64,000 bases of DNA. Source: Streptomyces cadmiisoli. Lineage in GTDB: Bacteria > Actinomycetota > Actinomycetes > Streptomycetales > Streptomycetaceae. The stretch spans positions 186,001 to 250,000 of the forward strand of contig NZ_CP030074.1 of NCBI RefSeq assembly GCF_003261055.1, written 5' to 3'. Positions 15,897-23,964 of the stretch are shown piece after piece. The notes beneath the pieces are model-generated. The model made no database searches, was not told the DNA's origin, and worked only from the letters and a program-made list of their open reading frames with translations. The position numbers and the translations under genes were made by a program. Within the stretch, counting starts at the first letter, position 1; the number at the start of each line of letters is the position of its first letter.

Positions 15897-17516
15897 CTAC
15901 TTGTCGGTGTCAGCGCCGGGGGTGTACTGCGAGAGCCGGAACACGACGAACTCGGCCGGCTTGACCGGCGCGATGCCGATGTCGATGGTGAGCACGCCGG
16001 CGTCCCGGTTCTCCGGGGGGTTGTTCTCCTCGTCGCAGCGCACGAAGAACGCCTCCGCCGGGCTCCGGCCGAACAGCGCCCCGCTGCGCCACACCCGGGT
16101 GAGGAAGGCGGTGACGGTGCGGCTGACGCCTTCCCACAGGTAGCGGTCGTTGGGTTCGAACACGACCCAGTTCGTGCCGTCGAGAATCGACTTCTCGACG
16201 TAGTTGAACAGGCGGCGCACATTGATGTACCGCCACTCGGGGTCGCTGGAGAGCGTGCGGGCGCCCCAGATGCGCACCCCCTGACCCGGGAAGGTCCGCA
16301 GGCAGTTGACGCCGATCGGGTTGAGGATGCTCTGCTCGCCCTTGGTCACGGCCAGCGCCGGGGACAGCACGCCGCGCATCACCTCGTTGGCGGGGGCCTT
16401 GTGCACTCCGCGCGTGGCGTCGTTGCGGGCCCACACGCCCGCGATGTGTCCGCTCGGCGGCACGGTCTCGGCCCGCTTCTCCACCGGGTCCATGACCTTC
16501 ACCCAGGGCCAGTACAGGCCGGCGTACTTGGAGTCGAAGCCGGAGTACTCCTGGCGCCAGTCGCGCACCTGCTGGGCGTTGAGTCCGGGCAGCGGGTCGA
16601 GGATGGCGACCCGGTCGCCCATCGACTCGCAGTGGGCGACCAGCGCCAGCTGCACGGCCTTGACGCCCTCGGCGTCGATGGCGCCCCTGCGGTAGGCCGA
16701 CATCAGGTCGGGAGCGGCGACCATGGTGATGTCGTCGACGGCTTCCAGACCCGCGAGACCGGTACGGGCCGCGGTGTCCCCGATGTAGAGGCCGGGGGAC
16801 GGCCGCGCCGGGGCCCGCACCGGGGCGCCCTGCGCCACCACGGACACGGTGGCGGGTGCGGCCGGGGCGAGCGTGACCCGGGTGCCCTTGGCGGGGCGGG
16901 CGAGCGTGGCGCCCTTGACCTCCTCCAGCGTGATCAGGGCGGACTTCTTCAGTACCGTGCCGATGAAGGCGGGGCCGCGCTTGGCGGAGACGTTGTCGTA
17001 CTCCTCCTCGACCTTGCCGTCGCGGCGCACCACCAGCTTGAAGGTGTCCTCGTCGCCGGCGTCGCCGGGATCCTCGACCTCCACGGTGACCGGTGAGGTG
17101 CCGTGGGCGGCGCCCGGTGCGAGCCCCACGGTCAGCGCGGGCCTGCCGCCCGCCGCGGCCAGCTGCCCGCGGACCGGGCCGGCAGTCCCGGCGTTCTCTC
17201 GCGGCCCGTCCTGGGGCAGTTCGGCCGGGGCGGCGTCCGCGTCCGCGTCGGTTCCGGTGCCCAGGCTGACGATGTACGCGTTGCCGCCGCCGTTGAGGAA
17301 GTAGCCGTAGACGCTGTGCGGCAGGTACGCGTCGGCCGTGAACTCACCGAACACATTGGTGAAGTGGGTCCAGCTCGTCACCAGCACCGCTTCGTTGAGG
17401 GGTCCCCTCGCGGTGAAGCCGATGAACGCGGCGGTGGCGGTTCCGACACCTTGGATCGGCTTGATACCCGAGGACGTCTCCTCCACGAAGACGCCCGGAG
17501 TCAGATAGTTCGGCAC
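15897..17516 (-). CDS. eCIS contractile sheath protein
   Basis: This 539-residue sheath subunit starts VPNYLTPGVFVEETSSGIKPIQGVGTATAAFIGFTARGPLNEA, the standard phage/eCIS sheath N-terminus. It ends with the conserved region FNYVEKSILDGTNWVVFEPNDRYLWEGVSRTVTAFLTRVWRSGALFG and a closing strand DIGIAPVKPAEFVVFRL. A variable insertion at about 100-260 forms the outer surface domain. I chose the GTG at 17516 with GAGGAG three bases upstream, rather than a 33-residue extension that lacks family similarity. It is first in the leftward operon. Upstream is a 155-bp divergent region shared with the Pvc16-like gene. No key sheath segment seems to be missing. Confidence 0.94.
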   Translation of the reverse strand: MPNYLTPGVFVEETSSGIKPIQGVGTATAAFIGFTARGPLNEAVLVTSWTHFTNVFGEFTADAYLPHSVYGYFLNGGGNAYIVSLGTGTDADADAAPAELPQDGPRENAGTAGPVRGQLAAAGGRPALTVGLAPGAAHGTSPVTVEVEDPGDAGDEDTFKLVVRRDGKVEEEYDNVSAKRGPAFIGTVLKKSALITLEEVKGATLARPAKGTRVTLAPAAPATVSVVAQGAPVRAPARPSPGLYIGDTAARTGLAGLEAVDDITMVAAPDLMSAYRRGAIDAEGVKAVQLALVAHCESMGDRVAILDPLPGLNAQQVRDWRQEYSGFDSKYAGLYWPWVKVMDPVEKRAETVPPSGHIAGVWARNDATRGVHKAPANEVMRGVLSPALAVTKGEQSILNPIGVNCLRTFPGQGVRIWGARTLSSDPEWRYINVRRLFNYVEKSILDGTNWVVFEPNDRYLWEGVSRTVTAFLTRVWRSGALFGRSPAEAFFVRCDEENNPPENRDAGVLTIDIGIAPVKPAEFVVFRLSQYTPGADTDK

Positions 17517-17552
17517 ACGCTCCTCGCTTTCTGTGCGATGTCTCACGTTTTC

Positions 17553-17564
17553 ATTCGGCCGAAT
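17553..17564. promoter_or_regulatory. Palindrome in the sheath/Pvc16 divergent region
   Basis: ATTCGGCCGAAT is a perfect 12-bp palindrome about 37 bp upstream of the sheath start codon and about 108 bp before the Pvc16-like start. It lies in the short region that must contain both divergent promoters. A role as operator for the nearby LuxR-type protein is inference. Confidence 0.35.
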
Positions 17565-17671
17565 ACGGGTGGGAGAGCGATCAGCCACACGCGCGGACAT
17601 CTCTTCCTGCCCCATGGGGAATCCGTCCGGCCGTGGCCGGCCCCGGGATCCGCCGCGACGATGAGGCGGTG

Positions 17672-18295
17672 ATGGATTCCGTGACGCTGTCGCTGGAGGC
17701 GTGGCTGCGCCGGTGCGTGCCCGACGCCGCGCTCTCCTGCGAGGAGGCCGGACCCGACGACGCCGGAGCCGACGCGACCGGTGTCGTCCTGCGGGTCTGC
17801 CTCTACGACGTGCGGGAGGAGGACCGCAGCCGCGGCGGCCGTATGTTCTTGCGCGATGCCGCGGACGCGCCGGTCAGCGCCCGTATGGAGCCGGTGCGCA
17901 TCCTCCAGTACTCGTACCGGCTGACCGCCCACGGCCCGCGCTGGTCGGCCCGGCAGCGTGTCCTCGGCCAGGTCATCACGGCCGGGGCGGCCACGCCGTG
18001 TCTGCCGGACGACACCGTCGACGCCTCGTTCTCCGGGTTCGGCACCGGTGCGCTGCCCCTGGTGGTGGCCCCCGCCGCACCGGTGCCGTTCCCGCAGGCC
18101 GTGTCCGACGCGCCGCCGCCGTGGCCGGTGCTGCACGTCGTCGTGATGGCACCGCTCCGGCCGCCCGCCGACACCGCGCTCGCGCCCGCGCCGGACCGGG
18201 TCGACCTCGGAGCGCGCCGGTCCGGCTCGCCCGGCGGCGGCACCCGGCGCACGGTGCCCCGGCAGCGCCCGCGTATCGAGGAGCAGGGCCGCTGA
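17672..18295 (+). CDS. eCIS tail terminator (Pvc16/DUF4255 family)
   Basis: This 207-residue protein begins MDSVTLSLEAWLRRCV. It has VVLRVCLYDVREEDRSRGG and EPVRILQYSYRLTAHG, then VLGQVITAGAATPCLPDD, as in DUF4255 proteins that cap the sheath and tube tip in Photorhabdus and Serratia particles. The C-terminal 60 residues are proline- and arginine-rich. I take ATG at 17672; the GTG immediately before it is an equal alternative. It is transcribed away from the structural operon and converges on the LuxR-type gene with only seven bases between stops. Confidence 0.85.
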   Translation: MDSVTLSLEAWLRRCVPDAALSCEEAGPDDAGADATGVVLRVCLYDVREEDRSRGGRMFLRDAADAPVSARMEPVRILQYSYRLTAHGPRWSARQRVLGQVITAGAATPCLPDDTVDASFSGFGTGALPLVVAPAAPVPFPQAVSDAPPPWPVLHVVVMAPLRPPADTALAPAPDRVDLGARRSGSPGGGTRRTVPRQRPRIEEQGR

Positions 18296-18302
18296 GGCCG
18301 CG

Positions 18303-18932
18303 TCAGATGAGACCCTCCCGTATCGCGTAGGCCACGGCGTGCGACCGGTTGCGCAGCTGGAACCGGTGAGTGACGTCGTGCAGCACGTTCTTGACGGTCC
18401 GCTCCGAGTACGACAGCCGCTGGGCGATCTCCCGGGTGTCGAGGCCGGCGGCGACCAGTCGCAGGACGTCGCTCTCCCGGTCGGTGAGGCCGTTGAATCT
18501 CAGTCCGCGCGGCGCCAGGATCTGCTGCTGCACCTGCGACACCTGCTTGAGCAGCCGTCCCAGTAAGTCCGGCGGTACGACACCTGCGCCGCGGTGCACG
18601 GACTCGATGACCTGCACCAGACGGTCGGCGGTGGCCTCGCGCCGGCGCACCAGCCCGGCGATCCCCGATTCGACGGCGAGCATCAGACCCGCGTCGTCCA
18701 GTTCGGACACCACGGCGATGACCTGCTGCATGCCCTTGCCCCGGACCGTCCGCAGCAGGGTCAGCGCCTCGTCGTTCATCTCGTCGGCGACGATGAGCGC
18801 GACCGTGCCGGGGGTGGTCTGGCCGCCGTCCGTGATCCAGATCTCGGCCCGGGTCTTGAGCGCGGCCACGATGCCCGCTTCGGAGATCGGGTCCGATGTC
18901 CTGACGTGAACGAAGATGCGATCCGGTGGCAT
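18303..18932 (-). CDS. LuxR/NarL-type transcriptional regulator of the eCIS locus
   Basis: This 209-residue regulator has an N-terminal receiver-like domain (about 1-125) with the alternating strand/helix pattern (WITDGG, VALIVADEMND, QVIAVVSELDDAGLMLAVESGIAGLV). The usual phospho-acceptor context is not obvious, so it may be an atypical receiver. The C-terminal helix-turn-helix (about 149-209) reads LTDRESDVLRLVAAGLDTREIAQRLSYSERTVKNVLHDV, a clear LuxR signature. The start is ATG at 18932 with GAGGAA upstream. It lies inside the injection-system locus, convergent with the Pvc16-like gene, so local control of the cluster is a reasonable inference. Confidence 0.85.
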   Translation of the reverse strand: MPPDRIFVHVRTSDPISEAGIVAALKTRAEIWITDGGQTTPGTVALIVADEMNDEALTLLRTVRGKGMQQVIAVVSELDDAGLMLAVESGIAGLVRRREATADRLVQVIESVHRGAGVVPPDLLGRLLKQVSQVQQQILAPRGLRFNGLTDRESDVLRLVAAGLDTREIAQRLSYSERTVKNVLHDVTHRFQLRNRSHAVAYAIREGLI

Positions 18933-19350
18933 GGGGTCCGTTCCTCGTGGTTCCGGCCGCCGGGTGCCCTCACGTACCGGCCCCGTGCGGACTCCAGTTC
19001 GATGCCTGCCCGAACAGCCTCCCCCTCGGGTCAGGGTGAAGCCATGGCCGCTGTCGGCTACTTCATGGACCGAACCGGTGTTACCGCGCGTACACGGCCT
19101 GCGCGGATGCCGCACCGCGCCCCGGGTCCTCCCCGCGCGGCCCGCGCGGGGCTGCCCGGACGGCCGTTCGTGGCTGCCCGTGCGGCCGGCGCCCGCCGCC
19201 GGGGCGGCGCGAAAGGGCAGCCGGGCATGCCGCGATGCCCTCCCGTGCGCGTACCCCGCCCGCTTTCCCGTCCGCGGCGGCCTGCCGGGACGCGAGGATG
19301 CGGACGAACCGCCGCCCGGGCGGGCCGAGGGACAGGGAGGTGACCGGGCG
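18933..19350. other. Divergent intergenic region, 418 bp
   Basis: This lies between the LuxR-type regulator (leftward) and the unknown gene at 19351 (rightward). It is very GC-rich with no convincing gene. Upstream promoters of both genes should be here, but no clear operator or -10 element stands out. Confidence 0.4.
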
Positions 19351-20241
19351 ATGCCGAGCGCACGGGACGCCGTCCACGACGGTGTGCTGCGGGCCGTGGA
19401 CAGCGCGATCGAACGGGCCTGGGAGACGGACCGGTTCGCGCTCGAGGGGGGCCTGCGCGCGGCGCTGGCCGAGGAGACCGGACTGCCGCACGGCGACGCG
19501 GTGCGGAGTGTGTTCCAGCGGTACGGCCCGGTCCTGGCCGGTCTCGTGGTCCGCTACACGGGTCCGGGCCCCGGTCGGCTCCCGGACGCCGCGGTGCGCG
19601 AGGAGGCGGCCGCCGCCCTGCACGAGACCGTCGCCGCCCTGATGAGGGACCTGACGGAGGTGTTCCCGTGGCTCGCGGGCCGGGCGGACCCGGCCGACGA
19701 CTACGAGTCCCCGGCCGTGCACGAGTCCGTCCACGAGGTCCCCCACGTCGTGCTGACCAAGGGTCCCGCCGCGGCACGGCCCGTGTTCGTGGAGGCGGAC
19801 GGTGGAGTGGGGGCGCGCGACCGGTCACCGGGCTCCGCCGCCCGGCGCCGGGCGCAGCGCGCCGAACGTGCTCTGGACGGGGCCCGGCGCACCATCGACG
19901 ACCTCGACTGGGTGTCCGTGGACGAGTGGAACGAGACGCAGCTCGCCCGGCTCCGGATCGACGAGCGGATGGCCGTCCTGTGGGTCGAGGACCCGGGCCG
20001 GATCGTCGTCGGCCGGGACAACCCCGCCCACCCCTTCCTCGCCGAGCTGACCGGCGTCCCCGGCGCGGGTGTCCACGCGGGGTCCGTGCAGCGCCTGCCC
20101 GACACAGGGGCGCTGCGGCGGACACGCGCCGTACGGATCACGGGGCTGCCGACGGAGGTGACCGGTGCGGTGGGCGCCGAGTTCGCGGTGCACCGGTTCC
20201 GTACGTCCTTCGCCCCTCCGACGCGGTGGGACCGACCGTGA
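19351..20241 (+). CDS. Hypothetical protein, 296 aa
   Basis: This protein of unknown function is helical at the start (VLRAVDSAIERAWETDRFALEGGLRAALAEETGL), then VRSVFQRYGPVLAGLVVRYTG and an acidic middle. A C-terminal beta-rich part reads DWVSVDEWNETQLARLRIDERMAVLWVEDPGRIVVGRDNPAHPFLAELTG. There is no signal peptide or membrane segment. The start is ATG at 19351 preceded by GGGAGGTGA. It lies beside the LuxR regulator at the edge of the injection-system locus, so it may be an accessory or cargo gene, but no toxin or catalytic motif is recognisable. Codon use is typical of the genome. Confidence 0.65.
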   Translation: MPSARDAVHDGVLRAVDSAIERAWETDRFALEGGLRAALAEETGLPHGDAVRSVFQRYGPVLAGLVVRYTGPGPGRLPDAAVREEAAAALHETVAALMRDLTEVFPWLAGRADPADDYESPAVHESVHEVPHVVLTKGPAAARPVFVEADGGVGARDRSPGSAARRRAQRAERALDGARRTIDDLDWVSVDEWNETQLARLRIDERMAVLWVEDPGRIVVGRDNPAHPFLAELTGVPGAGVHAGSVQRLPDTGALRRTRAVRITGLPTEVTGAVGAEFAVHRFRTSFAPPTRWDRP

Positions 20242-20254
20242 TCCACCCCTCATG

Positions 20255-20273
20255 CTGACTGGCAGGTCAATCA
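20255..20273 (+). promoter_or_regulatory. Operator-like site A (CTGACTG repeat family)
   Basis: CTGACTGGCAGGTCAATCA lies about 200 bp before the FAD oxidoreductase start. It shares the pattern CTGACTG-N3-RGTCAA with the reverse complement of site B upstream of the SolA-type gene at 29038-30219. Binding by a TetR- or GntR-type repressor is inferred. Confidence 0.4.
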
Positions 20274-20393
20274 ACAGCAGGTGAGGGTCGATGCGCCCGG
20301 AAGAGGACGTGGGTGAGCGGTCAGGTGTCCAGGAGCAGCGCGGTGAACAGCGGAAACAAAGCTCCTCCGGCTGTCTCGGGGGTGCGGTGAGGA

Positions 20394-20411
20394 ACTGATC
20401 CAGTAATCAGT
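20394..20411 (+). promoter_or_regulatory. Inverted repeat upstream of FAD oxidoreductase
   Basis: ACTGAT, six bases, ATCAGT form a perfect 6-bp inverted repeat 63 bp before the ATG at 20474. The arms resemble those of the 26-bp palindrome at 30545-30570. It is well placed to be an operator over the promoter. Confidence 0.4.
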
Positions 20412-20473
20412 AAGAGGGTCGAGTGCGGCGCAGAACCCTTGTGGCCGCGGGGCGCGGCGTGTTAGCAAGGGGC

Positions 20474-22039
20474 ATGCCTCGGAATGCCGCGTTCTCAAAG
20501 GACGTCTACGACGTCGTCATCGTCGGTGGCGGCCACAACGGCCTGGTCGCCGCCTCCTACCTGGCCCGTGCCGGGCGCTCCGTGCTCCTGCTCGAACGGC
20601 TCGACAAGACCGGCGGTGCGGCCGTGTCGACCCGTGCCTTCTCCGGAGTCGACGCACGCCTGTCGCGCTACTCCTACCTGGTGTCCCTGCTCCCCGAGAA
20701 GATCGTGAACGATCTCGGACTGCGCTTCCAGGTGCGCAAGCGGTCCATCGCGTCCTACACGCCGGCCGTCCGAGCCGGCCGCCACACCGGCCTCCTGGTC
20801 GGCGGCGGGGAGGACCGGACCCGGGCGGCCTTCCGGGACTTCACCGGCTCCGACGCCGAGTACGCGGCCTGGCGGGAGTTCTACGGAACGACCGAGCGGG
20901 TCGCCCAGCGGGTGTTCCCCACCCTCACCCAGCCGCTGCCGACCCGGGACGAGCTGCGGGCCCGCATCGGTGACGACGAGGCCTGGCGGACGCTGTTCGA
21001 GGAGCCGCTCGGCGTCGCCGTCGAGGACCGCTTCAAGGACGACGTCGTCCGCGGTGTGGTCCTCACCGACGGACTCATCGGCACGTTCGCCGACGCCCAC
21101 GACCCGGGGCTGGCCCAGAACATCTGCTTCCTGTACCACGTCATCGGCGGCGGCACGGGCGACTGGGACGTCCCGGTCGGCGGCATGGGCGCCCTCACCG
21201 GCGAGCTGGCCCGGGTGGCGCGCGAGGCGGGCACCGAGATCGCCACCGGCCACGAGGTCGTGCGGATCGAGCCCGACGAGAACCTGACGCTCGTCACCTA
21301 CGACAACGGATCGGGCGAGGCCACCGTCGGCGCCCGCAAGGTCCTGGTGAACGCCTCGCCCGAGGCCCTGGCGGCGATGCTGGGCGACACCGTCGCCGAG
21401 CCCGCCGAGGGCGCGCAGCTCAAGGTCAACATGCTGCTGCGCCGCCTGCCCCGGCTCAAGGACACCTCGGTGGACCCCAGGGAGGCGTTCGCCGGTACGT
21501 TCCACATCGCCGAGGGCTACGGCCAGCTCGCCACCGCCTTCCGCGAGGCGGCCGGCGGACGGCTCCCGTCCGCGCCGCCGTCCGAGATCTACTGCCACTC
21601 GCTGACCGATCCGACGATCCTCGGCCCCGAACTCACCGAGCGCGGCTACCAGACCCTGACGATGTTCGGACTGCACACCCCGGCCCGGCTGTTCGTCGAG
21701 GACAACGACGCGGCCCGGGAGGCGCTGACCAAGGCGGCCCTGGCCGAACTCGACTCGGTGCTCGACGAGCCGATCGCCGACTGCCTCGCGCTGGACGAGG
21801 ACGGCCGCCCCTGCATCGAGGCCAAGACACCCATCGACCTGGAGAACGACCTGCGGCTGCCGGGGGGCAACATCTTCCACCGCTCGCTGGCCTTCCCCTA
21901 CGCCACCGAGGAGACCGGGCGCTGGGGCGTGGAGACCGCCTACCCGAGCGTGCTGCTGTGCGGCGCGGGCGCCGTGCGCGGCGGCGGGGTGAGCGGCATT
22001 CCCGGACACAACGCCGCGATGGCCGTACTGGGCGAATGA
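20474..22039 (+). CDS. FAD-dependent oxidoreductase (PYROXD2/phytoene desaturase-like)
   Basis: This 521-residue flavoprotein has an N-terminal dinucleotide-binding motif (DVVIVGGGHNGLVAASYLARAG then VLLLERLDKTGG). It has the middle GGTGDWDVPVGGMGALTGELARVAREAG and the closing YPSVLLCGAGAVRGGGVSGIPGHNAAMAV typical of the PYROXD2/CrtI-like branch of FAD amine oxidoreductases. It carries out FAD-linked oxidation or desaturation of an unknown substrate in the cytoplasm. The start is ATG at 20474 with AAGGGG upstream; an in-frame GTG at 20423 would add 17 unconserved residues. It is first in a short rightward unit with the amidohydrolase, from which a strong hairpin separates it. Not part of a carotenoid cluster: no other carotenoid genes are present. 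Confidence 0.85.
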   Translation: MPRNAAFSKDVYDVVIVGGGHNGLVAASYLARAGRSVLLLERLDKTGGAAVSTRAFSGVDARLSRYSYLVSLLPEKIVNDLGLRFQVRKRSIASYTPAVRAGRHTGLLVGGGEDRTRAAFRDFTGSDAEYAAWREFYGTTERVAQRVFPTLTQPLPTRDELRARIGDDEAWRTLFEEPLGVAVEDRFKDDVVRGVVLTDGLIGTFADAHDPGLAQNICFLYHVIGGGTGDWDVPVGGMGALTGELARVAREAGTEIATGHEVVRIEPDENLTLVTYDNGSGEATVGARKVLVNASPEALAAMLGDTVAEPAEGAQLKVNMLLRRLPRLKDTSVDPREAFAGTFHIAEGYGQLATAFREAAGGRLPSAPPSEIYCHSLTDPTILGPELTERGYQTLTMFGLHTPARLFVEDNDAAREALTKAALAELDSVLDEPIADCLALDEDGRPCIEAKTPIDLENDLRLPGGNIFHRSLAFPYATEETGRWGVETAYPSVLLCGAGAVRGGGVSGIPGHNAAMAVLGE

Positions 22040-22040
22040 C

Positions 22041-22083
22041 CCGGCCGCGCGGCAGCCCCGGCCCCGGGCTGCCGCGCGGCCGG
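22041..22083 (+). terminator. Long hairpin (18-bp stem) after FAD oxidoreductase gene
   Basis: The arm beginning CCGGCCGCGCGGCAG is followed by a 7-base loop and its perfect reverse complement, giving an 18-bp stem that starts two bases after the stop codon. No U-tract follows, as is common in Streptomyces terminators. It should end or attenuate transcription before the amidohydrolase gene. Confidence 0.7.
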
Positions 22084-22152
22084 CGGTGACATCGGCCGCC
22101 CATCGCACACGATCGCCACCCGCCCCGGGTGGCGGCGGACGGAGGGAAGAAG

Positions 22153-23391
22153 ATGGCAGTTGCATTGCGTTGCGCCGGACTCGTGGATGTCGAAGGCGGC
22201 GCGGTGCTGCCCGACCGCACCGTCATCGTCGAGGACGATCGCATCGCCGAGGTGCGGCCGGGGAGCGAGCCGGTCCCCGAAGGGGTGCGGCTCATCGACC
22301 TCGGCCGGGCGACGCTCGCCCCCGGGCTGATCGATCTGCACACCCATCTCGTGGGCCCGGCCGGCTGCGCCGACTTCCTCCAGGAGCTGCGGGAGTCCAG
22401 CGCCCACCAGGCGCTCGAAGGGGTGGCGCACGCCCGCGACACCCTGAACGCCGGCTTCACCACCGTCCGGGACGTCGGCGCCTTCCACGCCTTCGTGGAC
22501 GTGGCACTGCGGGACGCCGTGGACAACGGCATCGTTCCCGGACCGCGCATGGCCGTGGCCGGCGCCTTCGTCTCCGTGTCCACCGGCGGCGGAATGATCA
22601 CCGGCCTCACGCACGGCATCGACCTGCCGCGGGAGTACCGGTTCGGCTCGGTGCGCGACGTCCCGGACGTCCGTGAGCGCGTCCGCGAGATCCTGCACGG
22701 CGGCGCCGACGTCATCAAACTCGTCGCCACCGGCGCCGTACTGACGACCGGCACGGTCCCGGGCGCCCCCGAACTGACCGAGGACCAGATCCGCGCCGCT
22801 GTCGAGGAGGCGCACTGGTACGGGGCGTACGTCGCCGCGCACGCGCACGGCACCGAGGGCATCAAGCGCGCGATCCGCGCGGGGGTGCGTTCCGTCGAGC
22901 ACGGCACGGAACTCGACGACGAGTGCGTCGAGTTGATGCTGGAACACGGCACCTATCTCTCCGCCGACATCTGGTGGAGCGACTGGATCACCAAGCACTC
23001 CGAGGAGTTCGACGAGGAGCAGCGGGCCAAGAACGACGCGGCGACCGAACGGCAGCGGCAGAGCTTCGCCAAGGCGGTGCGGGCCGGCGTGCGCGTCGGC
23101 TTCGGCACCGACGCGGGCTGTTTCCCGCACGGACTCCAGACCCGGCAGCTGCGCACCATGTGCGACTACGGCATGAGCCCCCTCCAGGCCCTGCGCGCCG
23201 CGACGCTCACCAGCGCCGAGTGCATGGGCTGGGAGGACCGCGTCGGCTCCGTCACCCCGGGCAAGTACGCCGACCTCATCGCCGTCGCCGGTGACCCGCA
23301 GGACCCCGCCTCCTACACCGACGTCGGCTTCGTGATGAAGGGCGGCGCGGTCTTCCGCGACGATCTGTCCGAGGCGCACGGCGCCGCCTGA
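22153..23391 (+). CDS. Metal-dependent amidohydrolase family protein
   Basis: This 412-residue hydrolase has the amidohydrolase fold. The family metal site HTH is at 63-65 (GLIDLHTHLVGP). The likely bridging lysine is in DVIKLVATGAVLTTG, further metal histidines are in AAHAHGTEG and SVEHGTEL, and the conserved aspartate is in VGFGTDAG. The end (GKYADLIAVAGDP) is the small beta-sandwich. It resembles the imidazolonepropionase/Xaa-Pro-dipeptidase-like group that cleaves amide or peptide-like bonds, but the substrate cannot be read. The start is ATG at 22153 with GGAGGG upstream. Neighbouring oxidases and aminotransfer genes suggest a nitrogen-containing substrate. Confidence 0.85.
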   Translation: MAVALRCAGLVDVEGGAVLPDRTVIVEDDRIAEVRPGSEPVPEGVRLIDLGRATLAPGLIDLHTHLVGPAGCADFLQELRESSAHQALEGVAHARDTLNAGFTTVRDVGAFHAFVDVALRDAVDNGIVPGPRMAVAGAFVSVSTGGGMITGLTHGIDLPREYRFGSVRDVPDVRERVREILHGGADVIKLVATGAVLTTGTVPGAPELTEDQIRAAVEEAHWYGAYVAAHAHGTEGIKRAIRAGVRSVEHGTELDDECVELMLEHGTYLSADIWWSDWITKHSEEFDEEQRAKNDAATERQRQSFAKAVRAGVRVGFGTDAGCFPHGLQTRQLRTMCDYGMSPLQALRAATLTSAECMGWEDRVGSVTPGKYADLIAVAGDPQDPASYTDVGFVMKGGAVFRDDLSEAHGAA

Positions 23392-23398
23392 CGCCGCC

Positions 23399-23446
23399 GG
23401 CGCGGGCCCGAGGGGCGGCGACACCGACCCGCGCCGGGCCCGCGCC
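23399..23446 (+). terminator. Hairpin after amidohydrolase gene
   Basis: GGCGCGGGCCC and its perfect complement GGGCCCGCGCC flank a 26-base loop starting eight bases after the stop. The large loop can itself pair in part. Likely transcription terminator. Confidence 0.55.
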
Positions 23447-23476
23447 GAGTTCCTGGGGGTCCTGGGGCGGGGGGTC

Positions 23477-23722
23477 CTAGGGGCCCTGGGGTTGTCCTAG
23501 GGAGTTTCCCTGTTCCGCTGGGGGGCCGGCCGGGTGAGTCTTGCTTATGGCCGTGAAACGCTCAGTTTCGTTGATCACTTCGATGAGAAGTGCACGACTG
23601 TGCGATAAGTCCCCAATATAGTTGCCCAGAATCCTCGCCCTCAGTCCGCTGTCCGGGCAATGCGAGAGGAAATGCTGGGCGAACGAAGGAGTATGAGCTG
23701 GATCTCGGCTCTCCATCGCCAC
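23477..23722 (-). CDS. Possible small protein, 81 aa (uncertain)
   Basis: A possible reading frame starts at GTG 23722 (AMESRDPAHTPSFAQHFL) with AAAGGGG upstream. The predicted protein has a helical middle (YIGDLSHSRALLIEVINETERF) and a proline-rich end. It contains a rare TTA leucine codon and has unusually mixed third positions for this genome, so it is either an acquired or regulated small gene, or chance sequence. It lies divergent from the DeoR-family regulator. No family is recognised. Confidence 0.25.
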   Translation of the reverse strand: MAMESRDPAHTPSFAQHFLSHCPDSGLRARILGNYIGDLSHSRALLIEVINETERFTAISKTHPAGPPAEQGNSLGQPQGP

Positions 23723-23964
23723 GACCGTGCCCCTTTCCCGGGCCGCACGGCGTTCGTGAAACCTGAGAGCGGCCGACGGCCAACTCGTTCTTTCACGGCC
23801 TTATGACCGAAACGCCGGTACAGCCACACGGAACTTTCCATGAAATTGGACAACCAAGATTCGATTCCCGTCCCTTCGACACCTACGGCCCCGAGCGGGT
23901 CGGGCGCGGGATTGTCTGGCGGAACCGGGCAGGTACGCGGCCGAGCGATGTGGCGGAGTGAACA
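23723..23964. other. Promoter region of the DeoR-family regulator
   Basis: This AT-richer stretch lies upstream of the DeoR start. It contains AT-rich spots (GAATCGAATC-like and ATGAAATTGG) but no perfect operator that I can define. No gene is supported. Confidence 0.4.
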
